The translations under genes and the position numbers were made by a program. The notes beneath the pieces were generated by a model. The model did not search any database. It was not told the origin of the DNA and worked only from the letters and a program-made list of their open reading frames with translations. DNA of 64,000 bases, from positions 248,001 to 312,000 of the forward strand of contig JACKDU010000001.1 of the NCBI GenBank assembly GCA_020633335.1, in the 5' to 3' direction. Positions 35,016 to 44,059 of the stretch are shown in pieces. Numbering within the stretch: the first letter of the stretch is position 1; every line of letters starts with the position of its first letter. The DNA comes from Myxococcales bacterium. Lineage in GTDB: Bacteria > Myxococcota_A > Polyangia > Nannocystales > Nannocystaceae.

Positions 35016-35119
35016 GCGGGGTCCGGGGGCCCTCGAGAGCGAGTCGCGCAGGGCGTTCGTCGACGAAGTCGACGGACGACCGAGCACCTGTGTGAGCGAC
35101 GAGGGCCCCCGGACCCCGC
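35016..35119. repeat. 20-bp perfect inverted repeat around a 64-bp loop
   Basis: The left arm 35016-35035 starts GCGGGGTCCGG and the right arm 35100-35119 is its exact complement. The loop contains a second perfect palindrome TTCGTCGACGAA (35056-35067). It could form a cruciform, a stable RNA hairpin or a small mobile-element remnant. No transposase is nearby. Confidence 0.9.
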
Positions 35120-35275
35120 GCCCCGCCGCAGCCCCCGCCGACCCAACCCACGGCCTTCGAAGTCCAACCCGCACCGATCCTGACAACGTTCCAAGTCAAA
35201 CCCGCACGACCACGTAGCCACGCACACCGAGAAAATTACTTGAGACCCCGACAACGCCGATGCTTGCATGAGCAC

Positions 35276-36913
35276 ATGCCAGCCGCGCGCCCCACGTCCG
35301 CCAGCCTCCCGTCGCTCGCCCCGGCCGCGCTCCTCCTCGCGCTGGCGCTCCCACCAACCACCGCAGCCGCCTCCGAACCCGCCCCGCTCACCCTCGCCGA
35401 TCGCCCCTACGGCAACGCCCTCGGCGACGGCCTCGGCCGCCTCCGCGCCGAGGAGCCGGGCCCGCTCGAGGCCCAGGTCTGCGCCGACGGCGAGACCCTC
35501 TTCGGGATCGACGTCTCCTACTACCAGGGCGACATCGACTGGAACGCGGTCGCGGCCGACGGGGTGAAGTTCGCCTGGGTGAGGGTCTCGCACAGCACCC
35601 AGTTCTTCGACCCGAAGTTCGACGCCAACCTCGCGGGGGCGCGGGCCGCCGGGATCCACACCGGCGTCTACCAGTACTTCGAGCCCTCGCAGGATCCGAT
35701 CGCTCAGGCCAAGTTCCTCCTCGATCACACCGGCCCGCTCCAGCCCGGCGATCTCCCGCCGATGATCGACGTCGAGAGCCAGGACCTCGTCGGCAAGCCG
35801 CAATACGTCGACGCGGTCCGGGCCTGGCTCGATCATGTCGAGGGGGCGACCGGGGTCAAGCCCTTCATCTACACCGGCTACTACTACTGGAAGGACTACG
35901 TCGGCACCGACGAGTTCATCGACCACCCGCTCTGGATCGCCAACTACAACCCGGGCTGCCCGCTGATCCCCGACTACTGGCCGGGCTGGAAGATCCACCA
36001 GTTCTGCGCCTGCGGCGACGTCGCGGGGATCGGCGGGGTGGTCGACTCCGACAATTGGAACGGCGGCCTCGACGACCTCATCGGTCACACCGTCGGTGGC
36101 GCGGTCTGTGGCGACGGCAAGTGCGTCTTCGGCGAGGACCCCTACAATTGCCCGGGCGACTGCCCGCCCTGCGGCGTGATCCCGCCGGCGGGCGCGACCA
36201 TCGACAACGGCGACGCCTGCTACGAGCTCTACGGCGACCCGAAGTACTGGCGGAGCGAGGCGGCCGGCCAGGGGGGCTCGCTGGTCTGGACCAACGCGAC
36301 CGACTTCGACACCCCGTCGAACTACGCGATCTGGCGGCTCTACTTCGAGGAGTCGGGGACCTACAAGCTCTCGACCTGGATCCAGCAGCCCTTCGGCGAG
36401 ACCGAGGCGGCCGTCTACCGGGTCCAGCACAGCGGCGGTGAGACCCTGGTGCCGGTCAACCAGTCGGTCGAGAACGGCTGGATCGACCTCGGCGAGTATC
36501 ACTTCGACGCCGGCGCCAACCACTCCCTCCGCCTCGACGACAACACCGGCGAGCTCAACTCGCTCGAGATGTCGATCGTCTGCGACGCCCTCGAGGTCAC
36601 GCGCCTCGACCCGAACCCGGACCCGACCTCGACGGGCGGCGACAGCGACGGCGTCGACTCCTTCGGCAACCCCTACGGCACCGGCGGTACGGACGGGGGC
36701 GGCACGGACGGGGGCGGGACCGCGGCGACGGCGACGGCGACGGCGACGGCCACCGACTCGGCGACCGGCCTCGACGCCGATCTCGACGGCGACGGCCAGG
36801 GCTGCGGCTGCCGCGGGTCGACGGGCGGGGGCTCCGGCGCGGGCGCCCTCCTCGCGCTCCTCCTCCTCGTCGGCGGCCGGCGGGGCCGAGCGCGGGCCCG
36901 CAGAACGTGCTGA
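35276..36913 (+). CDS. secreted GH25 lysozyme with golvesin-like domain and MYXO-CTERM-like tail
   Basis: A 545-aa protein. A signal peptide (to about residue 33) precedes a GH25 domain with FGIDVSYYQGDIDW (Asp79) and LPPMIDVES (Asp165, Glu167), the catalytic acidic residues of this N-acetylmuramidase family. A Cys-rich linker (CGDGKCVFGEDPYNCPGDC) leads to a beta-rich golvesin-C-like domain (about 310-430). A Thr/Gly/Asp-rich stretch then leads to GCGCRGSTGG, a hydrophobic helix and an Arg-rich end, the layout of MYXO-CTERM sorting signals. It probably lyses prey or remodels peptidoglycan while attached to the surface. Two AAGTC-AACCCGCAC direct repeats lie upstream (35160, 35193). Confidence 0.88.
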   Translation: MPAARPTSASLPSLAPAALLLALALPPTTAAASEPAPLTLADRPYGNALGDGLGRLRAEEPGPLEAQVCADGETLFGIDVSYYQGDIDWNAVAADGVKFAWVRVSHSTQFFDPKFDANLAGARAAGIHTGVYQYFEPSQDPIAQAKFLLDHTGPLQPGDLPPMIDVESQDLVGKPQYVDAVRAWLDHVEGATGVKPFIYTGYYYWKDYVGTDEFIDHPLWIANYNPGCPLIPDYWPGWKIHQFCACGDVAGIGGVVDSDNWNGGLDDLIGHTVGGAVCGDGKCVFGEDPYNCPGDCPPCGVIPPAGATIDNGDACYELYGDPKYWRSEAAGQGGSLVWTNATDFDTPSNYAIWRLYFEESGTYKLSTWIQQPFGETEAAVYRVQHSGGETLVPVNQSVENGWIDLGEYHFDAGANHSLRLDDNTGELNSLEMSIVCDALEVTRLDPNPDPTSTGGDSDGVDSFGNPYGTGGTDGGGTDGGGTAATATATATATDSATGLDADLDGDGQGCGCRGSTGGGSGAGALLALLLLVGGRRGRARARRTC

Positions 36914-36964
36914 TGCACGGGCCGGTGATCGACAATCGGTCGCTGCGAGCAGGCTCTTCGTCTG

Positions 36965-37291
36965 CTACCCGTTCGGGCGGAAGTAGAAGCGAAACCCGGC
37001 CGCTCGAAGGGTGATGAAGCGCTCGACCTCTCGCTCACCGACGATGTCCCGCAAGGCATCCAGGTCCGCCTTCGCGGGGTCGAAGTGGTGCGTGTTGAAG
37101 TCCCATGGGTCGACGGCGAGGGCCTCGGCGATCGCTCGTGAGACAGAGGAGCCACGGAGTCCGTCTTTGTAGAAGAGCGTGTCGATGACAACGACACCGT
37201 CGGGGAGCCCGTCGTAGAGATGTTGAGGCTGGGATAGCGCCTCGCGCAGGCTCTTGGAGAACGGGCCAATGGCCTTCACCTCGGCGCTCAT
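36965..37291 (-). CDS. hypothetical protein, 108 aa
   Basis: A small soluble protein that I do not recognise. It has a mixed alpha/beta pattern with GLPDGVVVIDTLFYKDG and an end VERFITLRAAGFRFYFRPNG. The last ~45 residues align by eye with the decayed reading frame just upstream (ending LRDAGFHFHF), so the two are tandem paralogues. Base use is less GC3-biased than its neighbours, which could mean recent transfer. The ATG at 37291 is 8 nt after the stop of that remnant. Confidence 0.6.
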   Translation of the reverse strand: MSAEVKAIGPFSKSLREALSQPQHLYDGLPDGVVVIDTLFYKDGLRGSSVSRAIAEALAVDPWDFNTHHFDPAKADLDALRDIVGEREVERFITLRAAGFRFYFRPNG

Positions 37292-37299
37292 CCCCACGG

Positions 37300-37482
37300 C
37301 TATTCTCCTCCTTCTGCCCATCCCAGGGAGAAGTGGAAGTGAAAGCCCGCGTCACGCAGACGCGCGAAGACGTCGACCTCGTCGGCTTCAAGGATCGTCC
37401 CGAGCGCCGCTGGATCCGCGCGGGCGAGGCGAGAGTCGACCTGTCTGAATGGAAAGGTGATCTCCAGGCCCGCGAGGAGCCC
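37300..37482 (-). pseudogene. C-terminal remnant of a paralogue of the 108-aa protein
   Basis: About 60 codons ending at 37300 translate to ITFPFRQVDSRLARADPAAL and later VFARLRDAGFHFHF, similar to the last part of the next gene. No ATG, GTG or TTG start is found in frame close upstream; the open frame simply continues antisense to the SRPBCC gene. The likeliest reading is a truncated duplicate. Codons such as CCA and AGA here are uncommon in this window. Confidence 0.5.
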
Positions 37483-37620
37483 GTGCGCGCCGCCGAGGCC
37501 GCGCTCGCGGCCGATCGAGAGGGGCCGGCGGGGCGCGGGGCCGCGGCGGCCGAGGGCTGGGTGCGGGCCCGGGAATTCGCGGCCCGTCGCCCGCCAGATT
37601 TCGCTAGACTCGGCGCCCGC

Positions 37621-38127
37621 ATGGCGAAGTTCACCGTCACCCACATCATCAACTGCGACGCCGACACCTTCTGGCGGGTCTTCCTCGACAAGGAATTCAA
37701 CGAGGAGCTCTACCGCAAGGCGCTCGGCTTCCCCGAGTGGGCGATCGTCGATCAGGCCGAGCGCGGCGGCGAGGTCGTCCGCACGGTGCGGGGCCAGCCG
37801 AAGATGAACGTCCCCGGGCCCCTCAAGAAGATCTTCGGCAGCGGCTTCGGCTACACCGAGGAGGGGCGCCTCAGCGGCGCCGGCGCGGCGGCGGTCTGGC
37901 GCTGGAAGCTGATCCCGAGCACGATGGCCGAGAAGCTGCGCAACGAGGGCACCCTGCGGATCGAGGCGGTCGGCGAGGGCAAGATCCGGCGGAGCGCGGA
38001 GATCGTGATCGAGGCCAAGATCTTCGGGGTCGGCGGCCTCATCGAGAGCACGACCGAGAAGCAGCTCCGCGAGGGTTGGGACGAGAGCGCGGTCTTCATG
38101 AACAAGTGGCTCGAGAGCCACAAGTAG
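37621..38127 (+). CDS. SRPBCC/DUF2505-like lipid-binding fold protein
   Basis: A 168-aa soluble protein with the start MAKFTVTHIINCDADTFWRV and the pattern of the START/SRPBCC superfamily: an N-terminal strand, two short helices (FNEELYRKALG), a curved sheet and a long C-terminal helix (TEKQLREGWDESAVFMNKWL). DUF2505 members have unknown ligands, probably hydrophobic. TAGACT (37605-37610) ends 10 nt before the ATG, with no ribosome site, so the mRNA may be leaderless. Confidence 0.75.
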   Translation: MAKFTVTHIINCDADTFWRVFLDKEFNEELYRKALGFPEWAIVDQAERGGEVVRTVRGQPKMNVPGPLKKIFGSGFGYTEEGRLSGAGAAAVWRWKLIPSTMAEKLRNEGTLRIEAVGEGKIRRSAEIVIEAKIFGVGGLIESTTEKQLREGWDESAVFMNKWLESHK

Positions 38128-38133
38128 CGCGCG

Positions 38134-39087
38134 CTAGCGCGCGGCCTCGCCGAGGTCGACGAGGAGCGGCCGGTGATCCGATCCGAGCACCGGCCCGACC
38201 TCGCGGGCCGCGGTCGCCAGCGCCGGATCGTGGAGGCAGTGGTCGATCGGGATCGCCAGCGCCCGGAGGTACCAGGGCGCGGTCGGCCAGCTCGGCTGGA
38301 GGCCGAAGCCCCGCTGCGAGGAGACCAGCCCCGCGGCCGCGAGGGGCGGGAAGGCGACGCTGAAGGGGGTCGCGTTGAGGTCGCCGATCACCACCGGCGT
38401 CCGCCCCTCGGCCCGGCGGGCGCTCGCCCAGGCGGCCGCCTCGGCGATCATCTGATCGCGGCGGCCGGCGTAGGCGGCGGAGACCGGCGGCAGCGTGTGG
38501 ACGCTGAGGATCGCCAGGCGTCGCGCGCCGAGGTCGACCTCGAGGTCGATCGCCGGGAGGCCGCCGCCGAGCTCGCGGATCGTCGCCTCGAAGGGGCGGC
38601 CGGCGCGGACCAGGGCGGCGATCCCGAAGTTGTCCGCGCGCGGGAGGAGGGCCGCGACCTCGTAGCCGGGGAGCGCGCGGGCGGTGGCGGCCCAGCGCGG
38701 GTCGACCTCCTGGAGGAGGATCACGTCGGCGTCCTGGCGGGCGAGGAAGTCGGCGACCGCGTCGCGCTCGCGGTTGCTCGAGAGGACGTTGAAGTGGACC
38801 AGGCGGAGGCGCGGGCCCGCGTCGGCCTCGGGGCCCGGGAGGTAGAGGGGGGCGACCCGGGCGAGGTCGAGGGCGGCGAGGGCGAGGGCGGCGAGCGCCC
38901 AGCGGCGGCGGCGGGCGACCAGGAGGAGCCCGGCCGCGAGCGCGAGCGCGACGAGGGCCTGGCCGCGGAAGTGGTTGAAGAGGTCGAGGACCCAGGCGTC
39001 GGGCCAGAGCCAGGCCGCGAGCCCGAGGACGCTCGAAATACCTGTCCCAAGGACCAGGATCATCCCGAGGGCGGAGGCGAGGCGCAA
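38134..39087 (-). CDS. membrane-anchored endonuclease/exonuclease/phosphatase family protein
   Basis: A 317-aa protein. Three hydrophobic segments at the N-terminus are followed by an EEP domain: LRLVHFNVLSSN, DVILLQEVDPRW (metal-binding Glu), VVIGDLNATPFS, and a C-terminal GSDHRPLLV with the catalytic Asp-His. The fold covers nucleases, sphingomyelinases and phosphoinositide phosphatases; with membrane helices first, the domain is probably periplasmic. The TTG at 39087 is preferred because GAGGGA precedes it by ~6 nt and it keeps the first helix whole; an ATG at 39063 has no such site. Confidence 0.8.
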   Translation of the reverse strand: MRLASALGMILVLGTGISSVLGLAAWLWPDAWVLDLFNHFRGQALVALALAAGLLLVARRRRWALAALALAALDLARVAPLYLPGPEADAGPRLRLVHFNVLSSNRERDAVADFLARQDADVILLQEVDPRWAATARALPGYEVAALLPRADNFGIAALVRAGRPFEATIRELGGGLPAIDLEVDLGARRLAILSVHTLPPVSAAYAGRRDQMIAEAAAWASARRAEGRTPVVIGDLNATPFSVAFPPLAAAGLVSSQRGFGLQPSWPTAPWYLRALAIPIDHCLHDPALATAAREVGPVLGSDHRPLLVDLGEAAR

Positions 39088-39125
39088 GGTGTCCCTCGTA
39101 CGTCGACCGGGCGGCGCCGTCAACC

Positions 39126-40244
39126 TCAGGTCGGCGCCCTCTCCAGGAAGGGGGGCCCCTCCGCGCGCTCCTGGGCGACCTCGGCGCGGTGGCGCGGGCG
39201 CGCCAGGCGGGCGTCGAGGCGGCGCGCGTGGTTGTCGGCGACCGCCCAGAGGTGGGCCTGGTCCTCGGGGTCCTCGCCGAGGAGGGCGAGCGCCTGGGCG
39301 ACCCGGAGCGACCCGAGCATCGCCTCCTGGGCGTCCTCGTGCTCCTCGACCCGCGGCCGCAGGCGGCGGATCTCCGCGCGGATCTCCTCGTGGGTGCCGG
39401 TCGCCATCGCCGCCTCGAGCCTGAAGATCGCCGGCAGGAGGTAGCAGAGGCTCTCGTCCTTCTGTCCGCGGGCCTTGACGATGTGCGGGATCGCGTCGTC
39501 GGTGCGGCCCTGCCACATCAGCGCCCGCGCGTAGTGCATGTGGGCGTTGAGCACGCTGTCGCAGCGCGTGCCGGCGTTGCGGAGGCGACGGATGTAGGCC
39601 GGGTCCTCGTTCGGGAAGTTGAAGTGGCCCTCAAAGAGCGGGGTCAGGAGCTCCTCGAGGAGCGCGAGGTCGGCCGTCGGCCCGAGGTGCCAGACGACCG
39701 TCGAGAGCACGCAGCCAGGGCAGCCGAGCGCCTGGTAGTGGCCGTTGGTGTAGTTGACGTGGGGCATCAGCGACTCGATGATCGCCGCCAGCTCCTCCTG
39801 CTCGCCGGCGACGAAGGCGCGGTGGGCGCGGATTCGACGGGCCGAGAGGTCCTTGAGGCCGAGGAGCTGGAGGATCCGCTCGTAGGCGTCGAGGAGCGGG
39901 TCGATCGCCGCGAAGGGGACCTCGGGGACGTCGAGCCCGGAGTAGACGGCCGACCAGAGGGCGGAGAGGACGTTCTCGAGGGCGTCGCGCTCGGCGCTCT
40001 CCCGCGGGGGCTGGAGCTCGTCGATCACCGGCAGGAGCTCGGCCGCGGCGACGATCACCCGCTGCTGCTCGCCGAGCCGCCGCGAGCGCATGAGCTCCTC
40101 CGAGCGGGCGAGCGCCCGGACCAGCGGATCTTCGCTGCTATCGCCGAGCTCGATCGCCGCCGAGCGCGCGTCCGCGTGCCCGTCCATCCGGTGGATCCTC
40201 TTCAGCTCGGCGAGCGCCTGGGCGCGGGTCATCGTCGTCATCAC
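39126..40244 (-). CDS. helical-repeat protein, partner of the HSP90-family protein
   Basis: A 372-aa soluble, nearly all-helical protein that looks like degenerate TPR or HEAT-type repeats (AAAELLPVIDELQPP, AHMHYARALMWQGRTDDAIP). It has a GCPGC motif near residue 175 that could bind metal or form a redox pair. It lies 22 nt after the HSP90-family gene on the same strand, so it may be a dedicated co-chaperone, as TPR proteins are for eukaryotic Hsp90. The start is ambiguous among three close ATG codons. Confidence 0.65.
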   Translation of the reverse strand: MMTTMTRAQALAELKRIHRMDGHADARSAAIELGDSSEDPLVRALARSEELMRSRRLGEQQRVIVAAAELLPVIDELQPPRESAERDALENVLSALWSAVYSGLDVPEVPFAAIDPLLDAYERILQLLGLKDLSARRIRAHRAFVAGEQEELAAIIESLMPHVNYTNGHYQALGCPGCVLSTVVWHLGPTADLALLEELLTPLFEGHFNFPNEDPAYIRRLRNAGTRCDSVLNAHMHYARALMWQGRTDDAIPHIVKARGQKDESLCYLLPAIFRLEAAMATGTHEEIRAEIRRLRPRVEEHEDAQEAMLGSLRVAQALALLGEDPEDQAHLWAVADNHARRLDARLARPRHRAEVAQERAEGPPFLERAPT

Positions 40245-40266
40245 TATGGCCCTCTATTCATGTCCT

Positions 40267-42054
40267 TTAGTTCAGGTTTTTTGGGGCGTCATCGCCCTCG
40301 GCCTGGAGCTCGCGGAGGAGCGCGAGGAGGTCGTCGCCGAGGCGCCGGGTCTCGTGGATCGAGGGGACCCGGCGGGCGAGGCTCGCCGCCTGGAGGTAGA
40401 GGATCCGCAGCACCCGGGCGCCGATCGCCGGCGACACCAGCTCGGGGAGGGCGGCGATGAGCGGGTTGTCGGCGTTGAGCAGGAGCGGTGTCATCACCCG
40501 CGCGCGCGCGAGCGCGAGGCCGCGGACCAGCGCCTGCTGGAGCGCCGAGCCGCCGGTGGCGAGGGCCCGGGCGCGCTCGCGGATCTGATCGGGGTCGGCG
40601 AGGAGGAGCACCGGCGCCTCGGCCGGCAGGAAGCGGCGGAGGCGGACCTCGACGTCGTAGCCGGCGAGGAGCCCGTCGGCGGCGGCGAGGAGGTCGGCGA
40701 AGCGGCGCTCGTGCTCGGGGGCGCCCTCGGCGAGGTCGGCGAGGCTCGCGATCGTCACCGCCTCGATCCGGCGGTGGGGAGCGAGCGCCGCCCAGGCCGA
40801 GAGGAGCTCGATCTCGTGGACATGCGAGGCGTCGATGAGGAGCTCCCCGCGGGCGCTGGCGGTCGGGGCGAGGCGGCCGAATTCACGGGTGGAGCGGACG
40901 TAGCGGACCTGGGGCGCGCGGCTGGCGATCTCGTCGAGGCTCATCACCCCGGCGTTGGTCGCGAAGGGGAGGTGGCCGGCGAAGGCCGCGAGGAGCGAGC
41001 GATCGTCGAGGCAGGCGGCCATCAGGGCGACGTGGTGCTGGGTCAGGAGCGCGAGCATGAGGTCGCCGCCCGCGCTGGCGATGTCGACGAGCCAGGCGAT
41101 CACCTCGCCGCGGAGGCGCTGGGCGAGCGCGTTGAAGGCCCGATCGCGGACGAAGCCCTCGCGGCTCGCGGTCGGTCGGAGCCCCGGGGCGTCGAAGGCC
41201 CCGCCGATGAAGCGCGCCCAGCGGGGCAGGAGATCTGGCTCCGACGCGCTCACCAGGACGCCGCGGCTGGTCATCGCGCAGCGCGGCGAGGCGAACGCCG
41301 CGTTCGCGCGGCGGAGCCAGAGGAGGCCGCGGGCCTCGCCCTCGGCGAGCGTGAGGGCGCGGCTGGCGAGCGCCTCCTCGCCGTAGCTCGCCTCGATCGC
41401 CGCGAGGCGGGCCGCGTCGCTCGTCGCCGCCCAGGGCGGCGGGCGGTTGATCGCGATCGACTCGCCCTCGCCCTCGCCCCTCAGGGAGATCGGCCGATCG
41501 ACGTGGGCGACGTAGCGCCCGAGGAGCTCGGCGAGGCGCTCGGCGTGGGCGTAGGCCGCGAACTCGGGGCGGAGGTGGACCGTGACCGTCGAGCCGATCG
41601 TCGCCCGCGCGGAGGGCTCGACCGCGTACTTCCCGTCGACCCCGGCGACCCAGCGGAGCGCCGGCGCGTCGGCCTTGCGGGTGTCGACGACCAGGCGATC
41701 GGCGACCAGGAAGCCGGAGAGGAGGCCGATCCCGAAGTGGCCGATGAGGCCGGGCGCCGCCGCCTCGCGCTTGGTCGAGGAGCCCACCCGGCTGAGGTGC
41801 TGGACCAGATCGTCCTCGTCGAGGCCGACCCCGTCGTCCTCGAAGGTGACGAGCCCGCGGGCAGGATCGCCGGCGACGACGATCCGCCCCTCGCCTCCGC
41901 CGTTGAGGTGCTGACGGACCGCGATCGCGTCGAGGCCGTTTTGGATCAGCTCGCGGACGAAGATGTCGGGGGTCGAGTAGAGGTGACCGCCGAAGACCCG
42001 CAGGAGGGCCGCGAGATCGACGTCGAAGGAGCGCTTGGCGGGGTCGCCGGGCAT
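40267..42054 (-). CDS. divergent HSP90-family ATPase
   Basis: A 595-aa protein. The GHKL ATPase head is clear: HLYSTPDIFVRELIQNGLDA (Glu35, Asn39, Asp42), DDGVG (73-77) and GHFGIG (105-110), so ATP binding should be intact. A middle domain follows with SREGFVRD, where Hsp90 has its catalytic-loop Arg. The C-terminal third is all helical and unlike HtpG. It resembles the short actinobacterial-type 'HSP90 family protein' group rather than canonical HtpG (about 620-630 aa). The client is unknown. Confidence 0.85.
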   Translation of the reverse strand: MPGDPAKRSFDVDLAALLRVFGGHLYSTPDIFVRELIQNGLDAIAVRQHLNGGGEGRIVVAGDPARGLVTFEDDGVGLDEDDLVQHLSRVGSSTKREAAAPGLIGHFGIGLLSGFLVADRLVVDTRKADAPALRWVAGVDGKYAVEPSARATIGSTVTVHLRPEFAAYAHAERLAELLGRYVAHVDRPISLRGEGEGESIAINRPPPWAATSDAARLAAIEASYGEEALASRALTLAEGEARGLLWLRRANAAFASPRCAMTSRGVLVSASEPDLLPRWARFIGGAFDAPGLRPTASREGFVRDRAFNALAQRLRGEVIAWLVDIASAGGDLMLALLTQHHVALMAACLDDRSLLAAFAGHLPFATNAGVMSLDEIASRAPQVRYVRSTREFGRLAPTASARGELLIDASHVHEIELLSAWAALAPHRRIEAVTIASLADLAEGAPEHERRFADLLAAADGLLAGYDVEVRLRRFLPAEAPVLLLADPDQIRERARALATGGSALQQALVRGLALARARVMTPLLLNADNPLIAALPELVSPAIGARVLRILYLQAASLARRVPSIHETRRLGDDLLALLRELQAEGDDAPKNLN

Positions 42055-42160
42055 GGCCCGGGGAGTGTATCAGCCGGCCCTCGGGGCGCTGGCTGTGTCA
42101 TCATCGAGGGCCGCGCGCCGGCGCGCGAGCGAGCGGGCGAGCGAGCGAGCGAGGGCGGCG

Positions 42161-43168
42161 ATGGACGATCACCAAGACCCAAGGATCGGGCTCACCGCGC
42201 GACGCAACGCCCGCTCGCCCCTCAAGACGCGGATCGCGGCGGCGTCCTTCGGGGCTCTGGGCGCCCTCGGCCTCGGCGACGCGCTGGCGCGGGGGCTGGG
42301 TCGCGCGCGCCGGCTCTGGGCGCCCTCCTGGCGGACGCGGGCCTTCGCCGGCTACACGCCGACGAGCCACGACGTCCTCGTCTGCACCTACGCCAAGAGC
42401 GGGACCAACCTCCTCCTCCAGATGGTCCACCAGATCGCTAACCTCGGCGCCGGCGACTTCGAGCATATCCACGACGTCGCCCCCTGGCCCGACGCGCCGC
42501 ACCCGAACGGCGCGACCCTCGACGACGGCGGCTGGGCCCGCGCCCCGACCGGCCTGCGGGCGATCAAGACCCACCTCGACGCCGAGCATGTCCCCTACAG
42601 CGCCGACGCCCGCTACATCGTCGTCGTCCGCGACCCCCGCGACGTCGTCGCCTCGGCCTATCACTTCGCCGCGAGCGTGGTCCACACGCTCATCGACGTC
42701 CGCTTCGAAGCGGACGAGTGGATTGAGATGGTCCTCGAGGACCGCCTGGTCTTTGGGTCATGGGCGGCCCACACCGCCTCCTGGTGGGGGCTGCGTCGGC
42801 GGCCGAACGTCCTCCTCGTGACCTTCGCCGAGGTGACCCGCGACCTCGAGGGCGCCGTCCGTCGGGTCGCCGAATTCCTCGGGGTCCGGCTCGACGACGA
42901 GGCGCGGGCGCGGGTGGTCGAGCGCTGCTCCTTCCCCTGGATGAAGGCCCACGACGCCGCCTTCCGCCCGCCGGTCCCGCCGCTCCCCGGGCGCTCGCCG
43001 GCGGTGATGGTCCGGGCGGGGCGGGTCGGCGACGGCGCCCGCTTCGTCGACGCCGAGACCCGCGCGCGCCTCGACGCCTTCTTCGCCGGCGAGCTCCGGC
43101 GCCTGGGCTGCGACCTCCCCTACGAGCGGCTGATCGCCGGGGAGCCCCTCGAGCCCGGGCTAGCTTGA
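42161..43168 (+). CDS. PAPS-dependent sulfotransferase (sulfotransferase_1 type)
   Basis: A 335-aa protein. The 5'-phosphosulfate loop is CTYAKSGTNLL (75-85) with its Lys and Thr, and the 3'-phosphate-binding motif is VVVRDPRDVVAS (about 148-159). A candidate catalytic His is in IKTHLDAEH. Such cytosolic enzymes move sulfate from PAPS to alcohols or amines of small molecules. GAGGG precedes the ATG, within a (GCGA)n-like low-complexity stretch (42121-42154). A copy of the dispersed palindrome (42746-42763) lies inside. The substrate is unknown. Confidence 0.9.
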   Translation: MDDHQDPRIGLTARRNARSPLKTRIAAASFGALGALGLGDALARGLGRARRLWAPSWRTRAFAGYTPTSHDVLVCTYAKSGTNLLLQMVHQIANLGAGDFEHIHDVAPWPDAPHPNGATLDDGGWARAPTGLRAIKTHLDAEHVPYSADARYIVVVRDPRDVVASAYHFAASVVHTLIDVRFEADEWIEMVLEDRLVFGSWAAHTASWWGLRRRPNVLLVTFAEVTRDLEGAVRRVAEFLGVRLDDEARARVVERCSFPWMKAHDAAFRPPVPPLPGRSPAVMVRAGRVGDGARFVDAETRARLDAFFAGELRRLGCDLPYERLIAGEPLEPGLA

Positions 43169-43369
43169 GGGCTCGCCCTCGGGCTCGGCCTCGCGGCGGA
43201 CGAGCTTCGAGGCGGCGCGCGTCTGGGGTCCGGTCGGGTTGCGGCGGAACCACTCGGTGATCCGATCGGCGGCGGCCCGGGCCGCGGAGCTCGCCTTGTC
43301 GGCGGCCTCCGGGCGGATCTCGCTCGGCTCCGGCAGCAAGGTCGCGGATCCCTCGTCGGTGGTGCGCAT
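43160..43369 (-). CDS. small hypothetical protein, 69 aa
   Basis: A possible short gene converging on, and overlapping by 9 nt, the end of the sulfotransferase. It is charged and probably helical (ADKASSAARAAADRITEWFRRN) with a Glu-rich end. There is no motif and no clear ribosome site. The region 43370-43618 upstream holds nothing I can support except one dispersed palindrome. Confidence 0.4.
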   Translation of the reverse strand: MRTTDEGSATLLPEPSEIRPEAADKASSAARAAADRITEWFRRNPTGPQTRAASKLVRREAEPEGEPSS

Positions 43370-43618
43370 CGTCGGGCCCAGGACCGCAAGCACGCGGCCC
43401 AGGGAGATGAGCGTCGCACGGGAGGAGATCGGATCACGGAGAACCCCGCATGGTCGGTGCGAGCAAGGGCACGTCCCGCGGGCCGCGGGCGATCGCAAGC
43501 GCGCTCCGGCCGGGGCGCGTCGCCGCCAGAACAACGTGTCTGAAGGGCCATGGCCGAGCGAGCAAGGATCGCGGCGCTGCGGGCCGCGACTCCGCCCTGC
43601 GCGGGTCAGCGCGGCGCC

Positions 43619-44059
43619 TCAGCGCGCGTCGTCGTCGGGCTCGTCGGGCTCGTCGGCCGCGTCCGGGTCCGCGCCCTCGCCGGGCCAGGGCGGCATCGCC
43701 AGCCACGCCGGCGGCGGCCGCAGGCGCTCCCGGCGGCGCTCCTGGAGGGTGGCGATCACCCGCTGGAGGGTCGGGTCGTCCCAGCGTCGGAGGTCGAGGC
43801 GGTGGCCCTTGCCGATGTTGCAGCTCGCGCAGGCGATCGCCAGGTTCTCGCGGGTGTCGCCGCCGCCGTGGGTGCGGGGGACGATGTGCTCGATCGTCGC
43901 CCGGGTCAGCGCCTCGCCCTCAAGGGTGATCATCTGCTTGCGGTTGCAGTGGATGCACTTGCCGACCAGCACCTCGCGGCCCTGGGCGCTCGCGCGGACG
44001 AAGGTGCGATCGGTCGCCGCGCACCAGAGGAGGAGGCGGCGGGTGCGGGCCCCGCTCAC
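43619..44059 (-). CDS. HNH endonuclease domain protein
   Basis: A 146-aa protein from a GTG overlapping the IMPase stop (GTGA). It has the zinc knuckle C35-x2-C38 ... C77-x2-C80 and the HNH core with His58 (ATIEHIVPRTHGG), Asn72 and Asn81/Lys84. The family nicks or cuts DNA in very different systems. Coupling to a phosphatase gene gives no clear role. The acidic tail (GADPDAADEPDEPDDDAR) may be regulatory. Confidence 0.85.
   Translation of the reverse strand: MSGARTRRLLLWCAATDRTFVRASAQGREVLVGKCIHCNRKQMITLEGEALTRATIEHIVPRTHGGGDTRENLAIACASCNIGKGHRLDLRRWDDPTLQRVIATLQERRRERLRPPPAWLAMPPWPGEGADPDAADEPDEPDDDAR

Noticed and set aside
35160..35210. Short direct repeats AAGTC-AACCCGCAC as a CRISPR or phage attachment site
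   Set aside because: Only two copies; more likely an activator site or chance.
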